DNA of 22,986 nucleotides from a virus. The position numbers and the translations under genes are program-made. The notes beneath the pieces are model-generated. The model ran no database searches. It worked only from the letters and a program-made list of their open reading frames with translations, and was not told where the DNA came from. The stretch is from positions 1 to 22,986 of IMG/VR virus record IMGVR_UViG_3300017708_002979; one strand, given 5' to 3'. Positions 7,301 to 15,027 of this stretch are shown here, piece after piece (the stretch's first letter is position 1; the number at the start of each line of letters is the position of its first letter).

Positions 7301-10208
7301 AGTGGAAGATGCCATCACTAATATTAGGGATATGCTTCTGAATTACCTGAGATCTATAAACTGTAGCATTAACTTGGTTGTTAACTTTCTGGAACCTAGG
7401 CATCAATGATACTCTAGTATTCATGTCAGAAGTAAAGTCTCCAGGTTGTCTAGAGTTACCATCTACATCGTTTGTTCCGTAAGTAAATGTTTGATCGTCA
7501 TTAATATCAGTGACAGAGAATTCTCCATTAAATCCACTTAGTGCAGCACCAGTGCTATTTGTGGTACTCTTAACATCAACAATTTGTACTTTATCACCAA
7601 CATGCAATTCATGTGGCAATTCACATCTTACGACTACATTTGAACCACTAACACTACATGTTGCAATATATCTTACGTTTCGATTGTAGTCATAATCATC
7701 TAAGTTTAAACCAGTGAGTGTGAAGTCTTGGTCAGTCCTTACATTGGTAGTGGCACTATCTTGTAATACAAATCCCTCAACAGGGTTTCTACCTAGATCA
7801 GCTTCCTTAGGTATAAAGTATCTAAGTTTATAAATCCTATCATTTAGGTTTCTGCTATCAGGAACTCTTTTAATAAAAGTTTCTGATGTCTGTGGACCAA
7901 TTCCAGTAACACCACCAGCAGAGTCTAGGAGTTGATTGTAGATATCATTATTTTCCTCTACGTGAACAAACCAGTTATTGTAGTTGGGGTCATATAATAC
8001 AGGACATCCAATATCATTAACACCTTTATCAGATACACGACTTTCAACTCTTAAACCTGTTCCACCATAGACTGAAATAGTTTCACCTTTCCGAGCATCT
8101 GATTCTGTAGAAGCAACTTCAAATGTAATACTATCAATGACAACTGCAAAATAGATTGTATTTTCTTCTAGGTTTTCTGGCAAATCGCCATCTTCGCTAA
8201 AGATACGAATCTTTTCACCAGTAACTAAATTATGTGGGGCTGGATCTGTAGAGAACTCTCCATTTTCAGTGAGACCTCCAATAGGAGTAATTCTCTCCTT
8301 AGTTCCCTGTCCACTAACAATAGTGGATGAGGTTGATACTATATTATCTGTAATTAGAATTGGAGCAGAATAATCCACACCACCAATCTTTACAAATAGA
8401 TTATCATTTTTCTTAGCACCAATTCTGTATCCTTGGATCAAAACACTTGGTGGATTATCTCTATCAGTAAAGTTTTTCAGATAAAGGTGACTTGATACAC
8501 CAACAGATGTAGTTAAACCAACATCTAAACCTAACCAATCAAAAGTTCTTTCCTTTTTTTCTACAGTCTTAGGAGCTACAATAGATGTAATATATCCTAG
8601 ATCATCTTTTGCAAATGCTTCTTTCTTAAATCCGTCAGAAACAAGCGCAATCTGACCAAAGTTAGAGTTTGAGTTTGTAATAGATGCGTCACCACCAGAC
8701 TCACACATAAAGTGCTTATTAAATCCAATAGCGAAAACAGACACCAACTGAATGATGGCATCATTGCTCATCTTAACGTGAGTAGTTTCCCAACCACTCC
8801 TATAGATAGCGTTACTATCTAAGTGATAAACAGTATTTGGGTTGGTAGAAGATGAACCTGATGCAAGTTCAGAACCTGTGACTTTTGTGATCGTGATTCC
8901 GTCATAAGTTCTCGATACAGGATTATATTTTACAAAAGATCTATCGTCTTTTTGAAGAGACACAGCTGTAAACTGTGCAACAACCATTGAACGGAATCCA
9001 GAGGCATTTTTACCATTAGCTATCATTCCGTTCATGCCATAAACGGAGCGTAGAGAGACGTTAAAGATATATGGAGACGCACCTGTGACTGTATCAGTCT
9101 CAATGATTACTTTCGCTCCAGAGGTCGTTCCAGTGGCAGCTAGGAGGGGATCGACAGCAGGTAATAGATAGGTAAATTTTGTACTACTGGGTACATCTTG
9201 TACGAATGTTGAGATATTATATGCATCAGGATTAACACCAGTAATCTTAACTGGAGTGCCTGAAGTTAGTCCATGTTCTGTCTGAGTTGTTACTGTAATT
9301 TGAGTGTTTGGTGTGATGCCATCACCAGAGATAATTGTCTTAATTTCTACTGGGTCAGCTGCGAAGGCACCAACGATTTCCCACTCAATTCTAGATTTGG
9401 AGAAACCACCAGGAAGTTGTGGATACTTCTGATCAATATTTCTACCAGATGCTTCGTTGAAAGCATTAGATAGTTTGCTATAATACATGTCAAGGTCAGT
9501 TAACCCTGTACCATCAACCTCATTTACACCATCAGCATAACCAAAACAAGTAAGTTTGTTATGTGAAAATGTAGGTTTAGATCTATTTGAAGGTGAGAAG
9601 TCTTGGGAGTCAGTATATACAGTAGAGTCTAGTTGTCCATCGAAGAAAGTAAAATCTCTAAAGTAACAAGTACCAGTTAGACGAATAAGATCTGATGCAG
9701 GAACACCATCATCTGTAGGGTTTGGAACATATAGCGGACGAACCTTGGTCTTTCTTAAATCAAGACCAACGATTGCAGTACCTCTAGGAAGAATAACTCC
9801 ACCGTTCACACTATTGAACTTGTAGAGCATATTGTCTTCAACACCCAAATTGAAGACTGATTCAACAGATAAAGTTAGAGTAGATTGTGCAAGTGTTTCT
9901 ACACCAGCAGGAGATACAGCCTTTGCTGTACCATTATCATCTTTGATTTTAAATCCAGGTCTATTATCAATTATATGTTCGCCTGGGAACAATAGAATTG
10001 TAGTTCTATCGAACAAATCGTTACTATTTCCTCGGATGTAGGAAAAACGGGCAGCTTCAATCAGAGCCCTTTGTATTGTTTTGAACGGTTGTGATAAAGA
10101 ATTACCTTGGTTTTCAATACTATCGGTAGCACCAATGTCATTTGGATTGACATATAGTAGTTTACCTTCGGTGTTCTTAATAAAATTTTGGAGCTTACTA
10201 AGAGGCAT
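4374..10208 (-). CDS. Giant tail fibre/adhesin with tail-collar domain and HxH metal-binding tip (1944 residues)
   Basis: Domains in order: an N-terminal region with SQPFKTIQRALIEAARFSY and TILLFPGEH (about residues 40-80), resembling the start of pectate-lyase-like phage beta-helix proteins; a long beta-rich shaft (about 100-1500); a repeat shaft with VDNTLNVSGNTTLDGNL-type strands (about 1540-1625); a phage tail-collar domain starting at IPPIGGVMNYAG (about 1633-1720) as in T4 gp12; and about 190 residues carrying 17 HxH motifs spaced mostly ten residues apart (GGHAHNTNNAG type). It ends LPPYLALSYIIRVQ, the usual end of collar-domain fibres. T4 gp12 and gp37 bind metal through HxH motifs in trimers, so the same is inferred here. 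It is probably the host-receptor-contacting fibre. It starts at ATG 10208 without a clear Shine-Dalgarno but with a late promoter upstream. Confidence 0.9.
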   Translation of the reverse strand: MPLSKLQNFIKNTEGKLLYVNPNDIGATDSIENQGNSLSQPFKTIQRALIEAARFSYIRGNSNDLFDRTTILLFPGEHIIDNRPGFKIKDDNGTAKAVSPAGVETLAQSTLTLSVESVFNLGVEDNMLYKFNSVNGGVILPRGTAIVGLDLRKTKVRPLYVPNPTDDGVPASDLIRLTGTCYFRDFTFFDGQLDSTVYTDSQDFSPSNRSKPTFSHNKLTCFGYADGVNEVDGTGLTDLDMYYSKLSNAFNEASGRNIDQKYPQLPGGFSKSRIEWEIVGAFAADPVEIKTIISGDGITPNTQITVTTQTEHGLTSGTPVKITGVNPDAYNISTFVQDVPSSTKFTYLLPAVDPLLAATGTTSGAKVIIETDTVTGASPYIFNVSLRSVYGMNGMIANGKNASGFRSMVVAQFTAVSLQKDDRSFVKYNPVSRTYDGITITKVTGSELASGSSSTNPNTVYHLDSNAIYRSGWETTHVKMSNDAIIQLVSVFAIGFNKHFMCESGGDASITNSNSNFGQIALVSDGFKKEAFAKDDLGYITSIVAPKTVEKKERTFDWLGLDVGLTTSVGVSSHLYLKNFTDRDNPPSVLIQGYRIGAKKNDNLFVKIGGVDYSAPILITDNIVSTSSTIVSGQGTKERITPIGGLTENGEFSTDPAPHNLVTGEKIRIFSEDGDLPENLEENTIYFAVVIDSITFEVASTESDARKGETISVYGGTGLRVESRVSDKGVNDIGCPVLYDPNYNNWFVHVEENNDIYNQLLDSAGGVTGIGPQTSETFIKRVPDSRNLNDRIYKLRYFIPKEADLGRNPVEGFVLQDSATTNVRTDQDFTLTGLNLDDYDYNRNVRYIATCSVSGSNVVVRCELPHELHVGDKVQIVDVKSTTNSTGAALSGFNGEFSVTDINDDQTFTYGTNDVDGNSRQPGDFTSDMNTRVSLMPRFQKVNNQVNATVYRSQVIQKHIPNISDGIFHFLALSADNSIPEEFTGQNYLPKIENFYPQLDRDNLSENPPSAKSFAKRDPMGDVAIDDPESSITRETVDKISRVIGVGRSVISIERDNSSGITTLTLDRRHGLSGIVTYSSLSGGTGFAAGNYYNVKLINDGTSTWDGATSKVTVGSGGNIIGAKIISPGSGYVDGEILNFDGFSGASLTISNSGISTSDDNAIQLTGVGKTTDGIYRITSIPDANKVAFAMTSGDPNVMLNQFVVNSGKSVAISTITKVGNVNTIVCNDAHGLISGSSLKIVDSSNNNVGEYNVLERVGINTFTITTSNNLQTDPFMVLPSTFAARGGNISDETESLGSRGINLWDGDSGLLGNDLGSGKDDNKIVINLANSGISTTDRFPLGTYLEIDGEIMRIASSEFSGSLNNELVVIRGYLGSNTKNHQEGALVRRIKVFGTELRRPSILRASGHTFEYLGYGPGNYSTGLPQVQTITLTDKEEFLTQSQNRSAGVVVYTAMNNDGDFFIGNKIINPSTGEETTFNAPIPSIRGEDPSVLSVIFDEVVVNDRLTVEGGASKTILSSFGGPVSVDNTLNVSGNTTLDGNLELGSDFNVQGNTNIDGNLNVAGVGTFISQLNAKAGADFANIKIGVGASTSVITTATGDLTLQSDSTSIVRVNDNMDVVGKLSANFLIVPNIPPIGGVMNYAGHSSKIPANWKLADGAELDQATYPDLYDALTNGGIVFPFGANPSGTTFLLPDLSDKFVVATEGSYAMGASGGSTDAFTVAHNHVINSVSASDHDHGTSQVANHGHSIQASADHAHNVVAAAAHAHNTNNAGAHAHNTNNAGAHRHNTSGNGGHNHNMNNNGNHAHNYQRANGSVERGNRNNQSATQSYRNRGTGGGGGHNHNMSNNGNHGHNTNNTGGHGHNTNNTGGHAHNTNNAGGHAHNTVDAGSHAHGAVDAGGHIHTTNSEGAHNHDITPTAAGVSGTNANLPPYLALSYIIRVQ
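4441..5028 (-). repeat. In-frame 30-bp repeats encoding HxH decapeptides
   Basis: The repeat phase is 30 bp, with plus-strand units starting near 4441, 4471, 4501, 4531, 4561, 4591, 4621 and 4651, then again from 4789 to 5028. The units at 4591-4620 and 4621-4650 are identical and their neighbours diverge gradually. Each unit encodes a ten-residue His-x-His motif in the 1944-residue fibre. A 108-base stretch (4681-4788), one HAH motif plus 26 extra residues, interrupts the array. The array is coding and lacks unique spacers, so it is not a CRISPR. Confidence 0.9.
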
Positions 10209-10222
10209 GGATATAGAAACGC

Positions 10223-10251
10223 TACTTGCTTTATGATATATTTAGCAAGTA
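10223..10251. repeat. Inverted repeat enclosing the late promoter
   Basis: TACTTGCT (10223-10230) and AGCAAGTA (10244-10251) form a perfect eight-base inverted repeat around a 13-base AT-rich centre. The late promoter heptamer lies partly in the loop and partly in one arm. It lies about 15 bases before the ATG of the 1944-residue fibre. It may be a 5' UTR hairpin or a protein-binding site. There is no direct evidence for either. Confidence 0.6.
10239..10245 (-). promoter_or_regulatory. T4-type late promoter of the 1944-residue fibre gene
   Basis: CTAAATA followed by TATC on the minus strand, 30 bases before the fibre ATG. The same CTAAATA heptamer precedes the plus-strand genes at 21884 and 22686. 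It lies just downstream of the tRNA gene in the direction of transcription. Confidence 0.65.
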
Positions 10252-10287
10252 AACATTCAATACCCGTGGTCGGGCTCAAACTAACTA

Positions 10288-10360
10288 TGCTTCCTGTGAG
10301 GATCGAACTCACCTTAGGCAAATTATGAGTTTGCTGCATTCACCAGATTGCTAAGGAAGC
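10288..10360 (-). tRNA. tRNA with anticodon CAT (elongator Met or Ile2)
   Basis: A 73-base cloverleaf can be drawn by eye. The acceptor is GCTTCCT/AGGAAGC with discriminator A. The D arm is GCAATCTGGTGAATGC. The anticodon stem is GCAAA/TTTGC with loop CTCATAA, so the anticodon is CAT. The variable loop is CTAAG. The T arm is GTGAG-TTCGATC-CTCAC. All stems are fully paired. It is not an initiator tRNA, because the first acceptor pair is G-C and the anticodon stem lacks the three G-C pairs of tRNA-fMet. It is either elongator Met or an isoleucine tRNA whose C34 would be changed to lysidine to read AUA. CCA is not encoded, so it needs host CCA addition. It lies seven bases after the 62-residue gene. 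Confidence 0.93.
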
Positions 10361-10366
10361 CAACTA

Positions 10367-10555
10367 TTACATTGTTAAGAGACCTGCATATGAAACTTGA
10401 TCTTCTGGAAGACTCGCCTCTACAACTGCAAGAACATCAAGAAACTGTTTTGGAGTATTGCAAAAAATTTGGCGTTCAGAACCATCAGATCCCAATAGTT
10501 TGAAAGAACGCATACAAATGTCAATCACACACTTTTGAAGAGTTTCTGAAAACAT
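10367..10555 (-). CDS. Small conserved-looking phage protein (62 residues)
   Basis: The ATG at 10555 opens a 62-codon frame with balanced composition (MFSETLQKCVIDIC at the start, then a GSDGSERQIFC segment and a helical C-terminal half). There are three cysteines (residues 9, 14 and 32), no membrane segment and no recognisable domain. It is preceded by a TTGTAT-17-TATAAT promoter and followed seven bases later by the tRNA gene, so the two may be co-transcribed. I judge it real because it fills an otherwise empty gap with its own promoter and has protein-like sequence. The function is unknown. Confidence 0.65.
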   Translation of the reverse strand: MFSETLQKCVIDICMRSFKLLGSDGSERQIFCNTPKQFLDVLAVVEASLPEDQVSYAGLLTM

Positions 10556-10578
10556 GTGGTGTCTTTTGATTACCTAGT

Positions 10579-10607
10579 AATTATACCCCAGTATCGCTTG
10601 GAATACA
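10579..10607 (-). promoter_or_regulatory. Sigma70-like promoter for the small gene and tRNA
   Basis: On the minus strand TTGTAT (10607-10602), 17 bases, then TATAAT (10584-10579). The -10 is perfect and the -35 keeps TTG. It lies 23 bases before the ATG at 10555. It would let this gene and the tRNA be expressed early, independently of the late tail operon upstream. Confidence 0.5.
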
Positions 10608-10647
10608 AGGGCAGTAGGCCAGTTTGCAAACTGGTTCAGTCCCCTTG
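10606..10647. repeat. Nested inverted repeats at the end of the tail operon
   Basis: The perfect 16-bp palindrome CCAGTTTGCAAACTGG (10619-10634) sits inside an outer pair CAAGGG (10606-10611) / CCCTTG (10642-10647). It spans the TGA or TAA end of the 239-residue structural gene (10636) and the -35 of the next promoter. It can fold as a hairpin on either strand but has no T-run, so it is not a standard intrinsic terminator. It may be a mRNA 3'-end protective hairpin or an operator. Confidence 0.6.
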
Positions 10648-11355
10648 GATATTTGGAAGAAATGTCTCGATTCTATTAATTTTTGATTGAGTCTCATTCT
10701 GACCCGCTTCGACAGCCCATATCTGAATCTCATACTCTGCAATCTCATCCTTTAAAGTATCTGACTGACCTATAAGTGAGGATCTTCCAGATTGTGCATT
10801 TGATGCTTCAGTCAATTTAGCTTGTCTTTCTTCTTCTAATTCTGTACAAGTCTTTGCACATATACTGGGCATGAATATATTTTCATAAATCACACGCATA
10901 ACAACACTAGAACCAGATCCAACAAAACTATCAACACCTTTCCCTAAATTCTGAGTATTGATTGTAGTGTCACTACCAACACCATTGGTTAAGTTTATAG
11001 TTCCAGCATCACCATAAGGATCATCCCCACCATAACCACCACCACTTAGATTCTCCATTGATGCTTTTGCTACTTCATAATAAGTGGTCGATACACCAAC
11101 AAAAACAGTAACACCAACACCAGCAACAGAACAACCACATCCAATTGCTGTGGAAACAATACCAACAGCTTCATCAATTAATCTATTATAATCAACAACA
11201 GACTGTGCTATCTTTTTATCAGGTGTAGATGCAAGAGTAACTAACATAGGTACATACCTATTAGACTCTTTCTTTAGATTTTCTAATGCCACTATATCTT
11301 TCTTGAGGCGTGGCAGTTCGTCATCATATTTGTCCCTAAGTTCTTTCTTAGACAT
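10636..11355 (-). CDS. Putative virion structural protein with coiled-coil ends (239 residues)
   Basis: The N-terminal 45 residues (MSKKELRDKYDDELPRLKKD onward) and the C-terminal 70 residues (from about ELEEERQAKL to the end) are charged heptad-like helices. They flank a central hydrophobic Gly/Val-rich segment (about 75-100, GIVSTAIGCGCSVAG) and a Gly/Ser/Asp-rich linker (GGGYGGDDPYGDAG). The chosen start is the ATG at 11355 with GAGG nine bases upstream. An in-frame TTG at 11358 would add one residue. It is the last gene of the tail hub operon and two bases or so after the previous stop. I do not recognise the family beyond cyanophage structural hypothetical. The layout suggests a trimeric or tubular assembly component, which is inference. 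Confidence 0.7.
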   Translation of the reverse strand: MSKKELRDKYDDELPRLKKDIVALENLKKESNRYVPMLVTLASTPDKKIAQSVVDYNRLIDEAVGIVSTAIGCGCSVAGVGVTVFVGVSTTYYEVAKASMENLSGGGYGGDDPYGDAGTINLTNGVGSDTTINTQNLGKGVDSFVGSGSSVVMRVIYENIFMPSICAKTCTELEEERQAKLTEASNAQSGRSSLIGQSDTLKDEIAEYEIQIWAVEAGQNETQSKINRIETFLPNIQGD

Positions 11356-11358
11356 CAA

Positions 11359-12219
11359 TCAAACCTCATTGTAGTTTATATATCTATCTTCAACACGACT
11401 ACCATCACGCTTGATCTTAACAGGAGATTTTTTATATTCCATATCATCACTACCTTTGTATTCAACAACTAAATCACCAATATCCTTTCTCTCCGCAGTA
11501 ACATGATAAAAATATTCTAAATCTGCACATTGATGCCCAACTATGATCTGATTGTTGGATATACTCTTAACATGTAGTGAACTACATGCTTTACCCATCG
11601 GTGTAAGTTGAACAGTAATTGAATTCTCGTGGACAAGATTTACCCAATATTCTGGTAGTGGAATTACTTTATCTTTAGTCTTTCCCCTATAATATACACC
11701 AAACTCAGGTCCTTCTATACATGCATATGTGAGTCTATAATCTTTTTTAGTGGGATGTTGAATATTAAATTGTTTAAAAGGTGCAGATACGGCTGCAAAT
11801 GTCCCTAGTGGTGCTTTAACTTGTGTTGCAGATGTAATTGGTGCAGCAGTTAAGTTTTTACCAGCAGTTGTATGTGCAGATGCCTCAACACATGCGCCAG
11901 TGTTTATCTTAACAGCAGCAGATGTATCAATTGCAAGTTTGGTTGCAGCACCAACTACTTGTATGGTACCAACTTGAGTGTGGGCACCAATAAAGTTAGT
12001 CGCTCCAGTAACTTCCATAGAGAATGGAAGACCTAATCCTAATGGTGGGCCAACAGAAACTGTTGCGCGATCAATGCCAATAGCAGGAACAGCACCAAAA
12101 TATGCTGGACCATTAACTGTCAACAATCCAGGTAGTAATTTAGATAGTGTTAGATTGGTAGATGGAATAGCACCAACGTGAAGTTTTCCTGCTGTAAATG
12201 TAGAAAATGAACCAGCCAT
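11359..12219 (-). CDS. Putative tail/baseplate fibre or whisker protein (286 residues)
   Basis: The first about 150 residues are Ala/Gly/Thr/Val-rich and low in charge, with beta-repeat character (FSTFTAGKLHVGAIPS, VTGATNFIGAHTQVGTIQVV). From about residue 155 a compact domain starts with FNIQHPTKKDYRLTYACIEG and continues with GVYYRGKTKD, LPEYWVNLV, ITVQLTPMG and AERKDI. This HPT...LxYxxxEGPE-GVYxRG domain recurs at the C-termini of fibre-like proteins in marine phages. Its biochemical activity is not known to me. The gene overlaps the preceding spike gene by one base (TAATG), so it is likely translated in a coupled way and assembled near the spike or baseplate. Confidence 0.75.
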   Translation of the reverse strand: MAGSFSTFTAGKLHVGAIPSTNLTLSKLLPGLLTVNGPAYFGAVPAIGIDRATVSVGPPLGLGLPFSMEVTGATNFIGAHTQVGTIQVVGAATKLAIDTSAAVKINTGACVEASAHTTAGKNLTAAPITSATQVKAPLGTFAAVSAPFKQFNIQHPTKKDYRLTYACIEGPEFGVYYRGKTKDKVIPLPEYWVNLVHENSITVQLTPMGKACSSLHVKSISNNQIIVGHQCADLEYFYHVTAERKDIGDLVVEYKGSDDMEYKKSPVKIKRDGSRVEDRYINYNEV

Positions 12220-12800
12220 TATCTGAGACCTCTAATCTGATTTGATACACCTTCTAATAATCCTGCCCAGCCACCACCAAGGAATGATGAAATAGTTCCT
12301 ACGATTGATGGATGTCCTGCATTTTTCATATCACCTATCATGTATAGAAAACCATTAGCGTCACACACAACATCTTTCTCAGCAGCAATTTGAACTTCAC
12401 CACCTTGAATCCTAACAGTTTCATTAGTTACCATGGTAATATTACCATTGGAAACAATATCAATGTTGCCATTAGGTGAGATGCCCTCAGCTTCAAATAT
12501 AATATTCTTTCCTTTAAATTTTATATTACCATCGCAAAGGACCACAAAATCACCATTTTCACATTTTATTAATTTAGATACCCCTTCCTCTAATACTTGA
12601 GCAGGTTTTGCATTAGTCACCTCCATAGAGGGACCATTAGTTATTCTTGTATGTCCACCATTTTGCCAATGTGTATCACAATTCCCAGCTCTAGTCCAAG
12701 TGGTTAGTTGTCTACCAGTCTCATGCTTATCAGTGCCAGGACCAGTAAAGATGGTGGCAAATGGATTATCTAATAAACGGTAAGTTCTCTTTATCTTCAT
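12219..12800 (-). CDS. Separate beta-helix tail spike, gp5 C-terminal/VgrG-like (193 residues)
   Basis: The middle of the protein (about residues 75-155) consists of short alternating strands of the type found in the triple-stranded beta-helix of T4 gp5 and VgrG spikes: ENGDFVVLCDGNIKFKGKNI, NGNIDIVSNGNITMVT and RIQGGEVQIAAEKDV. The N-terminal 70 residues are a small domain with several histidines, and the C-terminal 40 residues are Gly-rich. It overlaps the preceding gp5-like hub gene by one base (TGATG). In T4 the OB domain, lysozyme and beta-helix are one polypeptide. Here the needle seems to be a separate gene. It is inferred to pierce the outer membrane. Confidence 0.8.
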   Translation of the reverse strand: MKIKRTYRLLDNPFATIFTGPGTDKHETGRQLTTWTRAGNCDTHWQNGGHTRITNGPSMEVTNAKPAQVLEEGVSKLIKCENGDFVVLCDGNIKFKGKNIIFEAEGISPNGNIDIVSNGNITMVTNETVRIQGGEVQIAAEKDVVCDANGFLYMIGDMKNAGHPSIVGTISSFLGGGWAGLLEGVSNQIRGLR

Positions 12801-15022
12801 CAGCTAGAAATACATTGTACAACTTGGAGGATACCTTCCTTAATACGTTTCCTGTCTTCTTCTTCAAATTCAGTTGCTTTTGTGAATGTTAAGACAGGTC
12901 TAAGTTCAACACCAACACCAGTAGCACTATTTATCGTAATATCTGGAATATCAGTGAAACCACAGACATTACCAGAAACTTCCAATTTAACTAATTGTCC
13001 AGCCTCTGTATATCTTGCTATGAGTTCTAATCCATCAATCTCCTGACTGATGAATATTTCATCATTCTGATCATATCCAATACCAGTATTGATAACTAAA
13101 ACTTCATCTAAACATCCAACAACAGGAACTGTAGGGAATCTAGTGGGATCATTCTCTCTAGGATATCCTGGTACAACTCCAGGAATACCAGAACCATCAG
13201 AACCATCAGAACCATCAGAACCACCAGGATCAGTTGTATTTCCTCCATTACCTCTATCAACTTTACTAGCATCACCATTAGGCAATTGAATAGTTTCTCT
13301 AGGATCAGGTCTATTTAAAGTATCCTCGGAAGGATCGAAAGTTGTTCTACCATTTGGAGAATCTATATATCCATAACCAGGATTTGTAATTATAATTTTT
13401 TGAAGGAATCCAAATTTAGCGTCTATAACACCATATCCAGCTGCGTTTCTACCATATCCACAGGGATCACGGAAAGTAACGAATGGGGGTCTAACATATC
13501 CAAGACCTTTATCTTCCAATACTGCACCAATAACTTGACCCGCCTGATTTACAACAGCAGATGCAAGCGCATTTGATCCCTTTCCACCAAATATTTGTAT
13601 TTGTGGTGGACCACATTGTTCAGGTACAAGTTCACATGATGATTTGCCAAGTACACCCTGCCCTGGAGAAGTGAAATCATCACTTAAACTAAATCCAGCA
13701 CCATCTAACCATTCTGTAGCATCATCACTAATGTCTTTTAGACTAATATCTTTTAAGAAATTTTGATAATCATCCACTGCGGCTGGAACTGGACCTCCCC
13801 ATGGAGATGCTGTAAACTCTTTAACATCAAAACATTCTTTATTAATACACAAGAAACCAAGCACCCCAAGAACTTGATCAATGGCATCCATTATTTGTCC
13901 ACCAATCTCAAGAACACCGCTTAAGATATCATTAATCTCACTAATAATTGGTTTGATAGCGTTATCAATATCTTGAATTATATTATTGAGAGTTGCATTT
14001 ATGAACTGTTCAGCAGCACAAACTGGTGCTGCAAAAAATCTTCCAATAATAGCAGCAATGAAGTCTGCAATCAGTAAAGGCAATTTATCAATAACATCTT
14101 GAAATGCACAGAATAATGCGTCAAATATCTTTGCAATGATTGAGTCTTTAATATCTTTAAGAACATCGGTTAAGATAGCATCTAATGCATCTCTTAAAAG
14201 GTTGCGAAGTTTTCTGAGGATAAAGTTTCTGAGTCTCTGAACTAGAGTTCTTATCACTGCAGCAATATTATTGATAACCGTTTGCAATTGGTCAGTTACA
14301 TTTGCAATCGTATTTGCAGTTTCTACAACATATAGTTGATAATATTTTTTTATTCCTCTCAATATAACAGTAAGTCTATTAAGTTCTACTTGTATTCTCG
14401 ATACAACATTGCCGCAGTTATCTGGTCCAGGTGTCTTTTCATCTAATTTATCAATCTCATTGGCAGCTGCCGCACTTACTCCAGGTTGTGCGTTATCATC
14501 TCCCCTAAGAGATGCTGACTCCTCGCCAGTTGGTTCCGCTGTTCCTCCCTGATTACTATTAAAAAAATTAACATTTGGATCTAATTTTGCTGCACCAATC
14601 CTCCATGTTGCGAAATTTGCTGGAGATATACTCTTAAAATTTGTTGACTTATTTTTTAATGCTTCTGGTATTGTTGTCCCACTAGTATTTACATATCTAT
14701 CAATAATTCCAGTAATAACTGGTTGTTGACCTTCCTCGCCATCGAGATAAAACCCAATTACCGTTTCCCCACCGACAATACCACTACTTTGCCTATTATC
14801 ATATCCAGATTCAACAGACTTTGATATTAAAGCATGAAACAACTCATCGTCGGGCAAAATTGCCCCATCTCCAGTATCGGAGCCCATGATTCTAACACGT
14901 ACTCTTTCACCCCAACCTTCACTAGTTGGAGTTTGTCCAGGTGGAACTTGTGCAATAAACCACCTATATCCATCCATTCCTATGAATGAATTTCTGATGA
15001 ATACGTCGTTAACTACACTCAT
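12800..15022 (-). CDS. gp5: gp5-like baseplate hub protein with OB fold, no lysozyme domain (740 residues)
   Basis: Residues about 15-110 match the gp5/VgrG OB-fold: RVRVRIMGSDTGDGAILPDD, then GGETVIGFYLDGEEGQQPVI and TGIIDRY. Residues about 200-390 form a long amphipathic to hydrophobic helical region (IAAVIRTLVQRLRNFILRK and LIADFIAAIIGRFF) that is not in T4 gp5. The C-terminal 260 residues are Gly/Pro-rich beta repeats (GLGYVRPPFVTF, GYGYIDSPNG, GIGYDQNDEIF) joined by an SDG-repeat linker near residue 606. There is no lysozyme catalytic segment. The protein is likely the central hub platform that binds gp27 and carries the spike. It lies five bases after the CP12-like gene. Cyanophage annotations often call such proteins gp5. 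Confidence 0.82.
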   Translation of the reverse strand: MSVVNDVFIRNSFIGMDGYRWFIAQVPPGQTPTSEGWGERVRVRIMGSDTGDGAILPDDELFHALISKSVESGYDNRQSSGIVGGETVIGFYLDGEEGQQPVITGIIDRYVNTSGTTIPEALKNKSTNFKSISPANFATWRIGAAKLDPNVNFFNSNQGGTAEPTGEESASLRGDDNAQPGVSAAAANEIDKLDEKTPGPDNCGNVVSRIQVELNRLTVILRGIKKYYQLYVVETANTIANVTDQLQTVINNIAAVIRTLVQRLRNFILRKLRNLLRDALDAILTDVLKDIKDSIIAKIFDALFCAFQDVIDKLPLLIADFIAAIIGRFFAAPVCAAEQFINATLNNIIQDIDNAIKPIISEINDILSGVLEIGGQIMDAIDQVLGVLGFLCINKECFDVKEFTASPWGGPVPAAVDDYQNFLKDISLKDISDDATEWLDGAGFSLSDDFTSPGQGVLGKSSCELVPEQCGPPQIQIFGGKGSNALASAVVNQAGQVIGAVLEDKGLGYVRPPFVTFRDPCGYGRNAAGYGVIDAKFGFLQKIIITNPGYGYIDSPNGRTTFDPSEDTLNRPDPRETIQLPNGDASKVDRGNGGNTTDPGGSDGSDGSDGSGIPGVVPGYPRENDPTRFPTVPVVGCLDEVLVINTGIGYDQNDEIFISQEIDGLELIARYTEAGQLVKLEVSGNVCGFTDIPDITINSATGVGVELRPVLTFTKATEFEEEDRKRIKEGILQVVQCISS

Positions 15023-15027
15023 GTTTA

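Noticed and set aside
10061-10339. 92-codon minus-strand frame
   Set aside because: It runs through the tRNA gene and the late promoter and then overlaps the start of the giant fibre gene out of frame.
10619-10634. Perfect palindrome as an intrinsic terminator
   Set aside because: No run of T follows on either strand, so only an inverted repeat is reported.
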